Counted from the stretch's first letter, positions 36,773 to 45,181 are shown. The stretch is DNA of 64,000 nucleotides from Azospirillum ramasamyi (GCF_003233655.1 NZ_CP029830.1:546501-610500), one strand, 5' to 3'. Numbers and translations: made by a program. The notes: generated by a model from the letters alone, not told the origin.

Positions 36773-37332
36773 GCGCTCTCCGCCTCTTCGGGAAGGGCCA
36801 TGTTGACGGCGAAATCGTCGAAGACGGCGCGAAGCTCGACCCTGCCCCCCAATGCCTCGACGTAGGATGTGACGGTGCTCAGCTTCATGTCGCGACGCGA
36901 CTCCAACTTCGAAACCGCTGCTTGGTTGACGCGCATGCGATCAGCCACTACGGCCTGTTGCGTGCCGACCAGAGCCCGGACATCCCTAAGGTGAAGGGGA
37001 TGTATCCCCGTGTCGCGGGTGTGGGATTCCACCAGCTGGCTGAAGCGCCGGAATAGTCGTTCGTGGTTTCGGTAACACTCATCAGGACGGTCGCCGTACC
37101 CCGGTTCCGAGGTGAATACGCCGAAACCATGGTCCATGGTCCAGAGCAGCGTCGTTCGGAAGCCGTCGGCGGATACATCTATCCACCATTCGCCGGTCTC
37201 GGTGCCGGGGGCGTCTAAGTCCACCGTGACATCATGGTAGGTGCCACGCACCAACTCCACGAAACCGAGGACGTCGGACGGGGTCGTTACAGCTGCTACG
37301 GCTTCTGTCCGCCGGGTTTGCTGAGCAAGCAT
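36769..37332 (-). CDS. XRE-family regulator with N-terminal sensing domain
   Basis: About 187 residues from ATG 37332 (GGAGG upstream about 11 bp, AGGTGG closer). The N-terminal ~110 residues are an unrecognised strand-rich domain (YHDVTVDLDAPGTETGEWWI). The C-terminal part is a helix-turn-helix: LVGTQQAVVADRMRVNQAAV, then SKLESRRDMKLSTVTSYVEA. It is coupled to the VOC gene and may regulate it and itself. Confidence 0.75.
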   Translation of the reverse strand: MLAQQTRRTEAVAAVTTPSDVLGFVELVRGTYHDVTVDLDAPGTETGEWWIDVSADGFRTTLLWTMDHGFGVFTSEPGYGDRPDECYRNHERLFRRFSQLVESHTRDTGIHPLHLRDVRALVGTQQAVVADRMRVNQAAVSKLESRRDMKLSTVTSYVEALGGRVELRAVFDDFAVNMALPEEAESA

Positions 37333-37767
37333 TTTCCACCTACCTCCGATATCCGTTTTCCACTCCGTCAAGCGCCGAAGTCAGCCATTCGATTGCTCCT
37401 CCGCTGACCTGGCGTCGGGTGCCGCAGCCAACCTCTTCAGGAACTCTGACATCCTTCCAGTTTTGGACCTCAAGCACAATATTCCCTCTAGATTATATTC
37501 CTTTGAGGGAAAGCGGTCAAAGGCGGCGTGGGACCGAAGCCTTTCGGTTCGTTTCAGCACCCCTTGACGATGCGGTCGCACTACGAATACCGTTCACGCC
37601 AGCGGCCATTCCGGGGCCGCGCCGCCCGCGCTGGCGAAACCTTCGGGTCCGGGTATCAAGATCATAGGTCGAGTTTCCGGTCGGGGTGCGTCGCGCCACC
37701 GAACCGGGCGAGCGGGCAGTTCGGTTCACCAGGCGACGCAGCGTTCCCCAATCCGGAGATCTGCATC
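37333..37767. other. Intergenic stretch
   Basis: About 435 bp between divergent genes. AT-rich near 37480-37505 (ATTCCCTCTAGATTATATTC), which could hold the promoter of either gene. No gene supported. Confidence 0.4.
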
Positions 37768-39078
37768 ATGCCCAAGCCCATCGAAGCCCCCCATGTCGCC
37801 CGCGCCAAGCGCGTGGCGAAGAAGCTCCAGCGCGCCCTGGAGGAGATCGGAGAGCAAGCTGCGCTGTCTGACTGCCAGGAGGCCGCCGCCCGCATGATGG
37901 GATACGGCAACTGGCATGACCTGTCCAAGGCGGGCGGCTTCGCGCTCGTGCCACCCGATGAGGAACTGGCGCCCGACGACCTCGCGCAGCGCCGCAGGCG
38001 GCAATTCGATGCCCTGGTCGAGGCGCTTCCGATTCTCCAGTCGCTGGGCGACGACGCGGTCATGGCCATCGTCATGGCGGTGAAGCCCTCGGCGGCCGCC
38101 CCGCCGCGCTCCGTGCTCGAGGCGGCCGAGCGGCGCGAGCTTGCCGCCGACGCGATCATGGAGGGGTTCGAGAGTCTGGGTCCTGAAGGCCCCGCATGCG
38201 CGTTCGCCGACCTCGCCCACGAGGCTCTTGGACGCGATCCAGCCGAAGCGTGGAGGCTGGCTCGCCTCGCCCTGGCCATCGACCCCGAGTGTATCGACGC
38301 GCACGAGGTTCTGGGCCTGGTCGTCGATGACCCCATCAACGCGGTCGCGAGCCATCGGCGTTCTTCCGGGCGCGCCAAGGTCGTCTACGCCGAGGCCCAT
38401 CGCACGTGGTGCGCCGGGCACCCCTCGGACGATCCGAAGCTCTTCTGGGAGTTCATCGGGGCGCGGCCCTACATCCGCGCCCACATGAACCTGGGCCGGG
38501 CCCTGGTCCGGGCTGCGGATTCCGGGGCGTTGGAGCGGGGCGCGGCGCTGAAGGAGGCCGAGGCCGTGTTCGGGCATCTCCTGAAGGTGCTGCCGCCGAG
38601 GATGTCCCAGGACGCCCTCAGCTGCCGCATGATGGTGCGCATGCAGCGCGGGAACGCGCCGGGCGCCGCCAGGGATGCCGACGCGCAGAAGCGTAGCTGC
38701 CAGCGCCATGATGCCGAGGTGGATTGCTGGACGGCCTGGACGCTCGCCTGGGCGGCACTCGCCGAGCGCAAGCCGGGCACGGTCGCCATCGCCGAGGCGA
38801 TCGAGGCGTGCCCCTTCGCCCTCCCGCTGCTGCTCGACGGGGGCGAGGAGGCCGATGTCCTCGGCAACGACAGTACGGGTCCGAGGGCCGCGGCCAGCTA
38901 CGTCGCGGAGGCCAGGGCGGCTTGGCTGCGCACGCCAGGAGCACTCGCCGCGCTCGAGCCGTTCCGCGCGGTCGCCATCAGCGCGATCATCGAAGCCAAG
39001 CGCCGGTTCGCCGCGAACTGGGGAGCCGCCTTTGCGCCGGACCGTCGGCGGCCGGTTCCCCAGGAGTGGCGGATGTAG
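37768..39078 (+). CDS. TPR-like protein with short N-terminal helical domain
   Basis: 436 residues from ATG 37768 (GGAG about 10 bp upstream). The N-terminus (VAKKLQRALEEIGEQAALSD, then AARMMGYGNWHDLSKA) resembles the glyoxalase-associated 'G-Y-x-N-W-x-x-L' helical domain. The rest is helical repeats: AWRLARLALAIDPECIDAHE, then YIRAHMNLGRALVRAADSG, fitting tetratricopeptide or St7-like repeats. No catalytic motif. Likely a protein-interaction scaffold. Confidence 0.65.
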   Translation: MPKPIEAPHVARAKRVAKKLQRALEEIGEQAALSDCQEAAARMMGYGNWHDLSKAGGFALVPPDEELAPDDLAQRRRRQFDALVEALPILQSLGDDAVMAIVMAVKPSAAAPPRSVLEAAERRELAADAIMEGFESLGPEGPACAFADLAHEALGRDPAEAWRLARLALAIDPECIDAHEVLGLVVDDPINAVASHRRSSGRAKVVYAEAHRTWCAGHPSDDPKLFWEFIGARPYIRAHMNLGRALVRAADSGALERGAALKEAEAVFGHLLKVLPPRMSQDALSCRMMVRMQRGNAPGAARDADAQKRSCQRHDAEVDCWTAWTLAWAALAERKPGTVAIAEAIEACPFALPLLLDGGEEADVLGNDSTGPRAAASYVAEARAAWLRTPGALAALEPFRAVAISAIIEAKRRFAANWGAAFAPDRRRPVPQEWRM

Positions 39079-39184
39079 CCTTGGTTCGATGAAGCAGGTG
39101 CGCGCGACCTTCCTCGCCATTGATGACGAGGGGGCGCCGTGTCGTTCAGGCACGCCCACGCGCGGACCCGTCAATGCTCTTATG

Positions 39185-39232
39185 TGAACATATAGGTGCA
39201 CAAATTAGCCGATTTGTGCACCTATATGTTCA
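39185..39232. promoter_or_regulatory. 21-bp-arm perfect palindrome over the start of an XRE gene
   Basis: 39185-39205 is the exact reverse complement of 39212-39232, with spacer TAGCCG. It contains ATATAGGTGCAC and its mirror. The start codon of the XRE gene lies at the inner/outer edge of the right arm, so a bound regulator would block initiation. Related half-sites occur at 39611-39732. Confidence 0.8.
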
Positions 39233-39546
39233 TGAGCAAGCCTGCAACCGCGACTAAGACCTTGCCGACCAACGCTGCCCTGGCCCTCAAGTCGCTGGGG
39301 GAGCGGCTGCGGATTGCCCGTGAGCGCCGTGGGGAAAGCCTGCGGGCCTGGGCGGTCCGCCTCGATGTGTCGGTCCCGACGCTTCAGAGAATGGAGGGCG
39401 GCGATCCGACGGTCGGCATGGGGGTGTACGCGACGGCCATCTGGCTGTGCGGGCGACATGAGGCGCTTGCCGATGTCATGGAACCGGCTGCCGACGCCGA
39501 GGCTCAGGAAATCGAGATCATGCGAGCGTCCCGGAGGCGGAAATGA
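39232..39546 (+). CDS. XRE-family regulator (HipB-like)
   Basis: 104 residues from ATG 39232 (ATG 39226 is also possible); neither has a Shine-Dalgarno, and the palindrome directly abuts, so a leaderless mRNA is plausible. The HTH is LGERLRIARERRGESLRAWA, then VRLDVSVPTLQRMEGGDPTV. This is typical of HipB-type antitoxins, but no hipA follows. It is followed by a second XRE gene and a shared operator family. Confidence 0.75.
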   Translation: MSKPATATKTLPTNAALALKSLGERLRIARERRGESLRAWAVRLDVSVPTLQRMEGGDPTVGMGVYATAIWLCGRHEALADVMEPAADAEAQEIEIMRASRRRK

Positions 39547-39610
39547 GCGTGCGCGATCCTGGCGGAACACCGGTTTCTCTCTGTCGCCGGACATGCCTCC
39601 TCCGATGGAA

Positions 39611-39732
39611 ATGTAACCGATAGGGCGCTTGCCGAAAAGGCACCTATAAGGTACATGTTCTCATGTCACCTATAGGCGTCATATCGACATGTAACCCATA
39701 GGTGACAAACCTTAACGTAACTCATGGGTTAC
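39611..39732. promoter_or_regulatory. Cluster of related operator half-sites
   Basis: Copies of a motif close to TGTAACCTATAGGTGACA: at about 39611 (ATGTAACCGATAGG), 39639 (GGCACCTATAAGG), 39663 (ATGTCACCTATAGG), 39689 (ATGTAACCCATAGGTGAC) and 39716 (GTAACTCATGGGTTAC). Several are themselves near-palindromic. They lie just upstream of the second XRE gene and share the CCTATA core with the palindrome at 39185-39232. Confidence 0.75.
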
Positions 39733-39746
39733 AAAGCAGGGCGAAC

Positions 39747-40055
39747 ATGCAGCTGATCAGGTCACCCATCGAAATCGGTCAGCTGATCCGGAGCCGCCGT
39801 GAGGCCCGCGGGCTGTCGCAAGCCGACCTCGCGAAGAAGTTGGGGGCCAGCCGAAAGTGGGTAATCGAGGCGGAGGGCGGGAAAACAACCGCCGAGATCG
39901 GGCGTATCCTCAGGGCGCTGAACGCTTTGGACATCCAGCTTTTCGTTCTGGACGAGAACGAGCCACAAACCGTGGCGAGTGCCGATGACATCCCGGACGT
40001 GCTCGATGTTCTGGCTGCTTACGGGAGAAAGAAAAACGGCCCTATCGGTCCTTGA
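39747..40055 (+). CDS. XRE-family regulator (HipB-type antitoxin), no HipA adjacent
   Basis: 102 residues from ATG 39747 (AGGGCG upstream). HTH IGQLIRSRREARGLSQADLA, then KKLGASRKWVIEAEGGKTTA, followed by the HipB-like NALDIQLFVLDENE stretch. HipB normally represses and neutralises the HipA kinase encoded next; here the next gene is a membrane protein, so the antitoxin is an orphan or has a new partner. The operator cluster in front suggests tight autoregulation. Confidence 0.8.
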   Translation: MQLIRSPIEIGQLIRSRREARGLSQADLAKKLGASRKWVIEAEGGKTTAEIGRILRALNALDIQLFVLDENEPQTVASADDIPDVLDVLAAYGRKKNGPIGP

Positions 40056-40121
40056 ACTCGGCGGAAGGGAAGACAATTCCGGCTCCCGCGACCATCGGGC
40101 GTTATTGAGGGGACAATTCAG

Positions 40122-40808
40122 ATGCGGTCACCGCGCTTCCAAGACTTGAATTCCCGCTGGGGCTTCCTGTTTGCCTTCCTCATGCTCCCTGTGATTTTTG
40201 GCATGGCACGCCTCCTCGCTCAGCAGGGGGAAGGATCCCAGACGGCCGCGGCCATCGCCTCCTTGTCCGTCTCGGCAGCTTGGCTCGCGGGATGGAAGTC
40301 CCGATCGATGGCGTTCATCGCCGGGGAGCATGGCGGCCTCTTGCGTTGGTTCAAAAGCCTGGCCGGGCGCTGGCTGGTCGCCTCCGGAGTCCTGTTCGCC
40401 CTGTTCATGCTCACCGCCGGAGCGTGGCAGGCGTATCTCCTGGTCTACGAGGGAGAGCCGTTCACGCACTTGGTGGCCACGACGGTAGCCGGTCTATACC
40501 TTGCGGGTGGCTGCGGAACGCTGGTGACCGGGACGCGGATCGCGGGCAGTCATCATTTGCGGACCCTGGCGGCCAGCCGGAAGGTGTCGGTCGCCGCGAT
40601 GCCATGGCCCGGCAAGCTGCTGGCACCGTTGTTCAGCGTAAGCGCCGGGATGCTCGACTGGTACCTTTGGCACGTCGACATGGCCAAGCCGTTCCTGGGC
40701 CGTCGATGGGCACATGCTGGCGCGACAATCACCTTTGTGGTCCTGCTTGGAGCGCCCGCCGTCATCCTGATTCCGTCTCTCGTCGCGGCAATCGCGAGCC
40801 GGTTCTGA
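40122..40808 (+). CDS. Integral membrane protein, 228 aa
   Basis: About five hydrophobic segments: WGFLFAFLMLPVIFGMARLL, IASLSVSAAWLAGW, WLVASGVLFALFMLTAGAW, LVATTVAGLYLAGGCGTLVT, and ATITFVVLLGAPAVILIPSL. No family recognised. It is the gene that stands in the place of hipA after the HipB-like genes, 66 bp downstream, so a toxin-like membrane protein is conceivable but not shown. Confidence 0.6.
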   Translation: MRSPRFQDLNSRWGFLFAFLMLPVIFGMARLLAQQGEGSQTAAAIASLSVSAAWLAGWKSRSMAFIAGEHGGLLRWFKSLAGRWLVASGVLFALFMLTAGAWQAYLLVYEGEPFTHLVATTVAGLYLAGGCGTLVTGTRIAGSHHLRTLAASRKVSVAAMPWPGKLLAPLFSVSAGMLDWYLWHVDMAKPFLGRRWAHAGATITFVVLLGAPAVILIPSLVAAIASRF

Positions 40809-40930
40809 ACAAATTGTCCCAGCACTCTAGCTTCCCAGGGGAGCGTCTGTCTGGCGATCGTGGGCCAGCGTGATCCATGCTTGAGGACGGCGGCCAGAAG
40901 CTGCCCGGTTCCGGCAGAATGGAGGCCATG

Positions 40931-41332
40931 ATGGCACACGTCGCTTCTTCCATACCCGACCCAGAGATGACGGACGAGGAGTGGGCTGCCCTTCCGCCCG
41001 TCTACGAAGTCCCGCAAACGGTCGAACGGGCGTTGAGCTCGTTGCGACACTCAAGGCATGAAACCCGCAACTGCCGGGCACTGTCGCGGGCGCTGGAAGT
41101 GTTTGGGGAACTCGTCGAAAGGGACGGCACCGCTGAGCAGGTCGCCGAGATGGGCGAAATGCGGCAGTGGCTTGCGGAAGCCGTCGCCTACGAGGAACTG
41201 AATGGACCTTTCAGCCTCCTCAATTGGGACCACCCCACCGAGACCTGGGTCGAGAAGGCGCTTGCCTATCGCGGGGAGGCAACTCGCAGAGAGGAGCTAG
41301 CCGCTTGGCGGACGGCGCATGGTCTTGCTTGA
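40931..41332 (+). CDS. Hypothetical protein of a local paralogue family
   Basis: 134 residues from ATG 40931, with GGAGG 5 bp upstream. The phrase MRQWLAEAVAYEELNGPFSL, then LNWDHP, is mirrored in the gene at 42013-42492 (LRSCLADARAFERLHGIGSL, then MKPDHP). The 3' end (GEATRREELAAWRTAHGLA) is repeated as a remnant at 44757-44830. Function unknown. Confidence 0.6.
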   Translation: MAHVASSIPDPEMTDEEWAALPPVYEVPQTVERALSSLRHSRHETRNCRALSRALEVFGELVERDGTAEQVAEMGEMRQWLAEAVAYEELNGPFSLLNWDHPTETWVEKALAYRGEATRREELAAWRTAHGLA

Positions 41333-41672
41333 GGCCGCCTGTCGAGCGGGAAGAAAGCGCCTCGACACGCCCCCCGTATTCCTCGGGAGCAGATACATCT
41401 CTGCTGAGGAGATTCGGGTTCGCCAAGAGGGCGGGGCAAGCCGCGATTGAGCACCGCCTATCCTGCCCGTTGGCCCTCAGACGCGGCCTTGACGGGAGCG
41501 GGATGGCGGCTTGATATGGCATGACAACGATCGTGCAGGGCTTGCCAAGGGTTCCTTCCCCACGGGAAAGGAACAAGCGCTTACACTGGATAATAGAGCA
41601 GTTGCCTGCCATTACCCCTTGCTGAACATAGTGAAAGCAGGCACCATCGCCGCCCCTTCACCGGAGACAGTG
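41333..41672. other. Intergenic stretch
   Basis: About 340 bp. No gene, repeat or hairpin seen. Confidence 0.4.
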
Positions 41673-42035
41673 ATGAGCGTCGGCATTGGAAACTTCGTGC
41701 ATGAAGGGAAACCCTACTTCTTTGCCGTGGTCGAAGGAGTTGTGAGCAGGGCATGCGCGAGCGAGCAAGAGGCGCAGGGCCTCCGCATTGCCTTGGAAAT
41801 CGCTTTCAGAAACGTCGCCGTTTATGACGGCGATGACGTGTCCGACGTGGTCGATGTCGAGGGCATGCCAGATGGCTGGAAGGTTTGGGATGTCCGCGAC
41901 CAGGAAGGCATGCTGGCTGTCCAGCGCCCAGACGGCTCGCTGCTGGATCGTTGTTTCAAACCTGATGAACTCATTGAACAACTTGCGCGCATCGTTCCAG
42001 GATTCCACGCCTCTAGTGGCTTTCGTCGGGGCTGA
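41673..42035 (+). CDS. Hypothetical protein, 120 aa
   Basis: ATG 41673 with CGGAG 6-8 bp upstream. The sequence (FVHEGKPYFFAVVEGVVSRA, then EGMPDGWKVWDVRDQEGMLA) has no recognised family. A shift to the next frame near its 3' end would give EVILDGTGERTIKDYL, matching the C-terminus of the convergent gene at 42013-42492, so the present stop may follow a frameshift. Confidence 0.55.
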   Translation: MSVGIGNFVHEGKPYFFAVVEGVVSRACASEQEAQGLRIALEIAFRNVAVYDGDDVSDVVDVEGMPDGWKVWDVRDQEGMLAVQRPDGSLLDRCFKPDELIEQLARIVPGFHASSGFRRG

Positions 42036-42492
42036 GGTAATCCTCGATGGTACTGGCGAACGGACCATCAAGGATTACCTCAGATCGTGAAAGGCGAATA
42101 TTCATAGGATGATCCGGCTTCATCAAACTTCCGATACCGTGTAGTCGCTCGAAAGCTCTGGCATCGGCTAGACAGGAACGTAGCCTTTGGATCTCTGAAA
42201 GGCTCTCTGTATCGCCTTTGTCCTTACAAAGAATTTCCAGCTTGGGGCCGCTGACGCGGAGAATGTTGAAGACAATGCCCCAGTTGCCAGCCTCTTCAGC
42301 TTCCAACAGGGTCGCCATGAACATCGCAAGCCCGTCCAGCTTGCGTACCGGTCGGACACACCCGCCCGCTTCTCGACTGTTCGGCTCGGTCTGCATCACC
42401 CTCTCCAGCAACACCCCGGCCGCAGCGGCAAGGTCTCTCTTTCCATCATGGATCGGCTGACCTGCCGCGGAGAAGATCTTTGGCTTCGCCAT
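42013..42492 (-). CDS. Hypothetical protein of the local paralogue family
   Basis: About 159 residues from ATG 42492 (AKPKIFSAAGQPIHDGKRDL); ATG 42516 is possible. The C-terminal half resembles the 40931-41332 protein, and it ends SEVILDGPFASTIEDYLS. It converges with and overlaps the 41673-42035 gene by 23 bp. No function known. Confidence 0.6.
   Translation of the reverse strand: MAKPKIFSAAGQPIHDGKRDLAAAAGVLLERVMQTEPNSREAGGCVRPVRKLDGLAMFMATLLEAEEAGNWGIVFNILRVSGPKLEILCKDKGDTESLSEIQRLRSCLADARAFERLHGIGSLMKPDHPMNIRLSRSEVILDGPFASTIEDYLSPDESH
42032..42083. repeat. Inverted repeat between convergent paralogues
   Basis: 42032-42051 pairs with 42064-42083 (20-bp arms, one mismatch, 12-base loop). 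Both arms encode the same short peptide end (EVILDG / TI-E/K-DYL) on opposite strands, so it reflects two related genes placed tail to tail. It also forms a strong transcript-end hairpin. Confidence 0.75.
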
Positions 42493-42626
42493 TCTTTGCC
42501 CAGGCTGGATGCTCATCCGGCCGCATGCTTCCGACTTCATCATCCACGACGGATAGAGCGATGTCTGGAACCGTGCGGCGGATGCTCGACTACGCGATAG
42601 CAGTCCTCTTGGTCCACCTCCCGCTG

Positions 42627-43016
42627 CTACATGCCCCTCGAGGCCGCCCGGCGCAGCGGCGCCTCCTCGGTGAAGATGTTGTGGTGCCTGAACTCCGCCG
42701 GAGACGACACTGCGAGGTATTCCCTCATTCCCGGTGTATCGACACCCGTCGTGAACCAGGGTTCGTCCAGGATCCGTTCCATGTTGCCGACCCAGGACGG
42801 CACGCACGCCAAGCGATGCTGCTTCGCAAGGTACTCGGCAACAGCCCCGAGCAGGGCATCGATCCTGGCGCTGCCGGTCGGCGGCGGATCGACGGCGATC
42901 ATGGCCAAGCGCAATTCCCGCGACCCCGCAGCGAGGAATTCGTCCACGAACTCCGGGATGGCGACGCTCGCCTTGGTGCCTGAGCGGATGCGCTCAGCGA
43001 CCGAGGACAGGGTACT
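42627..43016 (-). pseudogene. Gene 5'-truncated by the tnpB element
   Basis: The frame is open up to the element's right end at about 43016 (SSVAERIRSGTKASVAIPEF). It continues DALLGAVAEYLAKQHRLA, then ERILDEPWFTTGVDTPGMRE, then EFRHHNIFTEEAPLRRA. This C-terminus resembles uncharacterised proteins that usually carry an N-terminal regulatory helix-turn-helix in toxin-antitoxin-like loci. An internal ATG at 42947 could restart translation. Confidence 0.6.
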
Positions 43017-43019
43017 CGG

Positions 43020-43061
43020 GCGCGTGATCCTCCCTGCCGTAAACGGCGGGGCTTCCGTCGG
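43020..43061 (-). ncRNA. Right end of the full tnpB element; putative TnpB guide-RNA 3' scaffold
   Basis: Reverse-strand sequence after the tnpB stop: CCGACGGAAGCCCCGCCGTT, then TACGGCAGGGAGGATCACG. It is nearly identical to 36220-36258 through GGATCACG, then diverges. The flanking host sequence (CGCCCGAGTACC onwards on the reverse strand) would be the guide. Confidence 0.55.
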
Positions 43062-44351
43062 TTACGCGGCTTGTGGAAGGCCGTTTGGCTGACGGGTCTT
43101 TGCTTCCTGCCTCATGGCCCGGCCAGTGCCGAGGGCTCCGCAGGCTGCCACCGGCGATCCACCGGCGGTGACGATCAAGTCGTCGACGTTGTCGTTGATG
43201 GCCAGCTTGCCCCTGACCAGGATGTTGCGCGCCGCGTTCACGTCCGCGTCGCACGCGAAGCTGCATAGCGGGCACACGAACCGATCCCGAGATACACGGC
43301 CGTGCGGCAGGTGAGCCGTTTCCGGGGAATCCTTGGGATGCCGTCCGCAGCACGAGCAGGTCTGGCTGGTGTAACGCGGGTCGACCGCCACCAGCTTCCC
43401 GCCGTGCCGCTTCACCTTGTACTCGAGCATCCGCCGCACGGTTCCCGGCGCGACATCGAGCATTGCCCTGTTCAGCCCGGCCTTGGCGCTGACGTTTCTG
43501 CCGGGGTCCTCGACGGTCCCCGCAGCGGAGGCCGTCATGTTCCTCACCTTCAGATCCTCGACCACGACCAGCCGGTACGACCGGGCGATCACGGCCGTCG
43601 CCTTGTGCAGGCCGTCCTGGCGCCTCCGCCGCAGCTTCGCCTCGAAGCGGGCCAGAGCCTGCCGGGCCTTGGCCCGGTTGCGGGAACCCTTCTTCTTCCG
43701 GGTCAGGCCCTTCTGGAGGCGAGCCTTGCGGCGCATCTCCTCCGGCGTGACCCGCGGCAGGTCATGCGTGACCCCGTCGGACTGAACGATGGGCTGGGCC
43801 ACGCCCAGGTCCAGGCCGACGGCGGTGCCGGTCGGCGCCTGCCGGACCCGGCGGCGGAGCGAGACGCAGATCGAGGCGTACCAGTGGTCACCGTCACGGC
43901 TGACGGTGATGTTGCGCACCTGCCCTTGGACGGGGCGGTGCGCCCGCATGCTGACCTTCCCAACCTTGGGCAGGTCGACGAAGTCCGGGCCGACCTCGAA
44001 CTGGTTGTAATCGGGGAAGCGGAAGGAGTCCTCGCCGCGATGCTTGGACTTGAACCGAGGAAACCCCGCCCGGCCGGAGAAGAATCTGGCGAACGCCTTG
44101 TCCAGATCGCGCAGGGTCTGCTGGAGGCAGTGGCTGGGCGCCTCGGCCAGCCACTCCACCTCGCGGCGCAGATCCTTCAGTTCGGCTGCCTGGGCCTTGA
44201 AGGCGATGGTCCGGCCGCGTCGGCCGTAGGTCTGGCGCTGTTCCAGCGCCAGGTTCCAGACGACCCGGCAGCAGCCCGCCGTGCGCCGGAAGAACTCTTC
44301 CTGCGCCGGGGTGGGGTAGAGCCGGAATCGGTGTGCCTGGATGAGCCGCAT
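43062..44351 (-). CDS. tnpB: TnpB RNA-guided nuclease, full length (IS200/IS605 type)
   Basis: 429 residues. N-terminal helical/OB region (HRFRLYPTPAQEEFFRRTAG). The three RuvC acidic motifs are GLDLGVAQPIV, VVVEDLKVRNM and DADVNAARNIL, with the zinc finger CSCCG and CPLC. All catalytic residues are present. TnpB is a guide-RNA-directed DNA nuclease that keeps the element in place after excision. No tnpA transposase is near, so the element is non-autonomous. The left end lies beyond 44352 and includes GCATG-TCCTGAG-CATGC near 44348-44364. It interrupts two host genes at its borders. Confidence 0.92.
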   Translation of the reverse strand: MRLIQAHRFRLYPTPAQEEFFRRTAGCCRVVWNLALEQRQTYGRRGRTIAFKAQAAELKDLRREVEWLAEAPSHCLQQTLRDLDKAFARFFSGRAGFPRFKSKHRGEDSFRFPDYNQFEVGPDFVDLPKVGKVSMRAHRPVQGQVRNITVSRDGDHWYASICVSLRRRVRQAPTGTAVGLDLGVAQPIVQSDGVTHDLPRVTPEEMRRKARLQKGLTRKKKGSRNRAKARQALARFEAKLRRRRQDGLHKATAVIARSYRLVVVEDLKVRNMTASAAGTVEDPGRNVSAKAGLNRAMLDVAPGTVRRMLEYKVKRHGGKLVAVDPRYTSQTCSCCGRHPKDSPETAHLPHGRVSRDRFVCPLCSFACDADVNAARNILVRGKLAINDNVDDLIVTAGGSPVAACGALGTGRAMRQEAKTRQPNGLPQAA

Positions 44352-44379
44352 GTCCTGAGCATGCGGGCGCCGCTTGCAA

Positions 44380-44686
44380 GGGACGCGCTTTGCGCAGTCC
44401 GCCTTACTCCGTCCTGAAGGACCGAGCTTGCGGCGGACGGCATCGCGTCATCTGATGACTCCTCGGGCCAGATGTGGCGGAGCAAGAAGCGCTGCTTGGC
44501 AGCGTCCGCCCCCGATTTGGGGAAGAATTTCGCCAGCACGGCGACCGCTTCTTCCACGTCGCCAATGCCAGCGGCCCGGATGAGGTTCTGGATGTCCAGC
44601 GTCTCCTGCGGCCCCTTGGCAGGATCGTTGATCCGATCAAAGGCCGCAAGCAGTCGGTCGCGGTCGAACGCTCGTCCCGAACCCAT
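44380..44686 (-). pseudogene. Gene cut at its 3' end by the tnpB element
   Basis: ATG 44686 (GSGRAFDRDRLLAAFDRIND, then ETLDIQNLIRAAGIGDVEEA, then KQRFLLRHIWPEESSDD). The frame runs into the left end of the element near 44380. No family recognised. The exact junction cannot be placed without a relative lacking the insertion. Confidence 0.5.
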
Positions 44687-44756
44687 GTCCGTATCCCATA
44701 AGCCGCCTTGCCAGATGAGCGTCCGACCCGTCCACACCGGTTGTCTTGTTCGCTTG

Positions 44757-44830
44757 GTGCTTGCCCAGCGCGGGGAGGCTACTCGCAGAGAGCAACTGGC
44801 CGCCTGGCGGACGGCGCACGGCCTTGCTCA
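44757..44830 (+). repeat. Remnant of the 3' end of the 40931-41332 gene
   Basis: It encodes RGEATRREQLAAWRTAHGLA, against RGEATRREELAAWRTAHGLA in the intact gene, at about 85% DNA identity. The rest of the gene copy is absent, so this is a relic of a duplication or of a tandem family. Confidence 0.7.
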
Positions 44831-44905
44831 TGCATGGCGCCCTTCGGTACCCTTCCAGCTTGCCATATGATCGATTAGGTTAAGGGCAGAAGGGAGCCGC
44901 CGGAC

Positions 44906-45181
44906 ATGCGCCATCGACACTTGGACATTCCCGGGGATTGCTATTCACCCGCCGCCATCCATTCAATTCTTGAGCGGGGCGGCGCCTCCGACATCAAGGC
45001 GCTCCTGCGTGCACTGCACGATGACCCGTTTTCCGAGACGGCTATGGCGGCGGAGCGCGTCGCCAAGGAGTCGGAGGTCTACGGGTACCCAGCGCTCATC
45101 CTGAAATGCCTAGGGGAATGGAGACGGCACTATGAGCGATCGGGCGGGCAGGCCGATGACAGCGACATCGGGAAAGCGTGA
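44906..45181 (+). CDS. Small hypothetical protein, 91 aa
   Basis: ATG 44906 with GGGAG about 10 bp upstream. Sequence HRHLDIPGDCYSPAAIHSIL, then KALLRALHDDPFSETAMAAE. Helical, no family recognised. It may belong to the same small-gene cluster as 40931-42492. Confidence 0.5.
   Translation: MRHRHLDIPGDCYSPAAIHSILERGGASDIKALLRALHDDPFSETAMAAERVAKESEVYGYPALILKCLGEWRRHYERSGGQADDSDIGKA

Noticed and set aside
39185..39732. CRISPR-like repeats upstream of the XRE genes
   Set aside because: Repeats are short, irregularly spaced and palindromic, as for operators; there are no uniform spacers and no cas genes.
43302..44417. + strand frame of about 370 codons opposite tnpB
   Set aside because: Antisense shadow of a clear TnpB gene.
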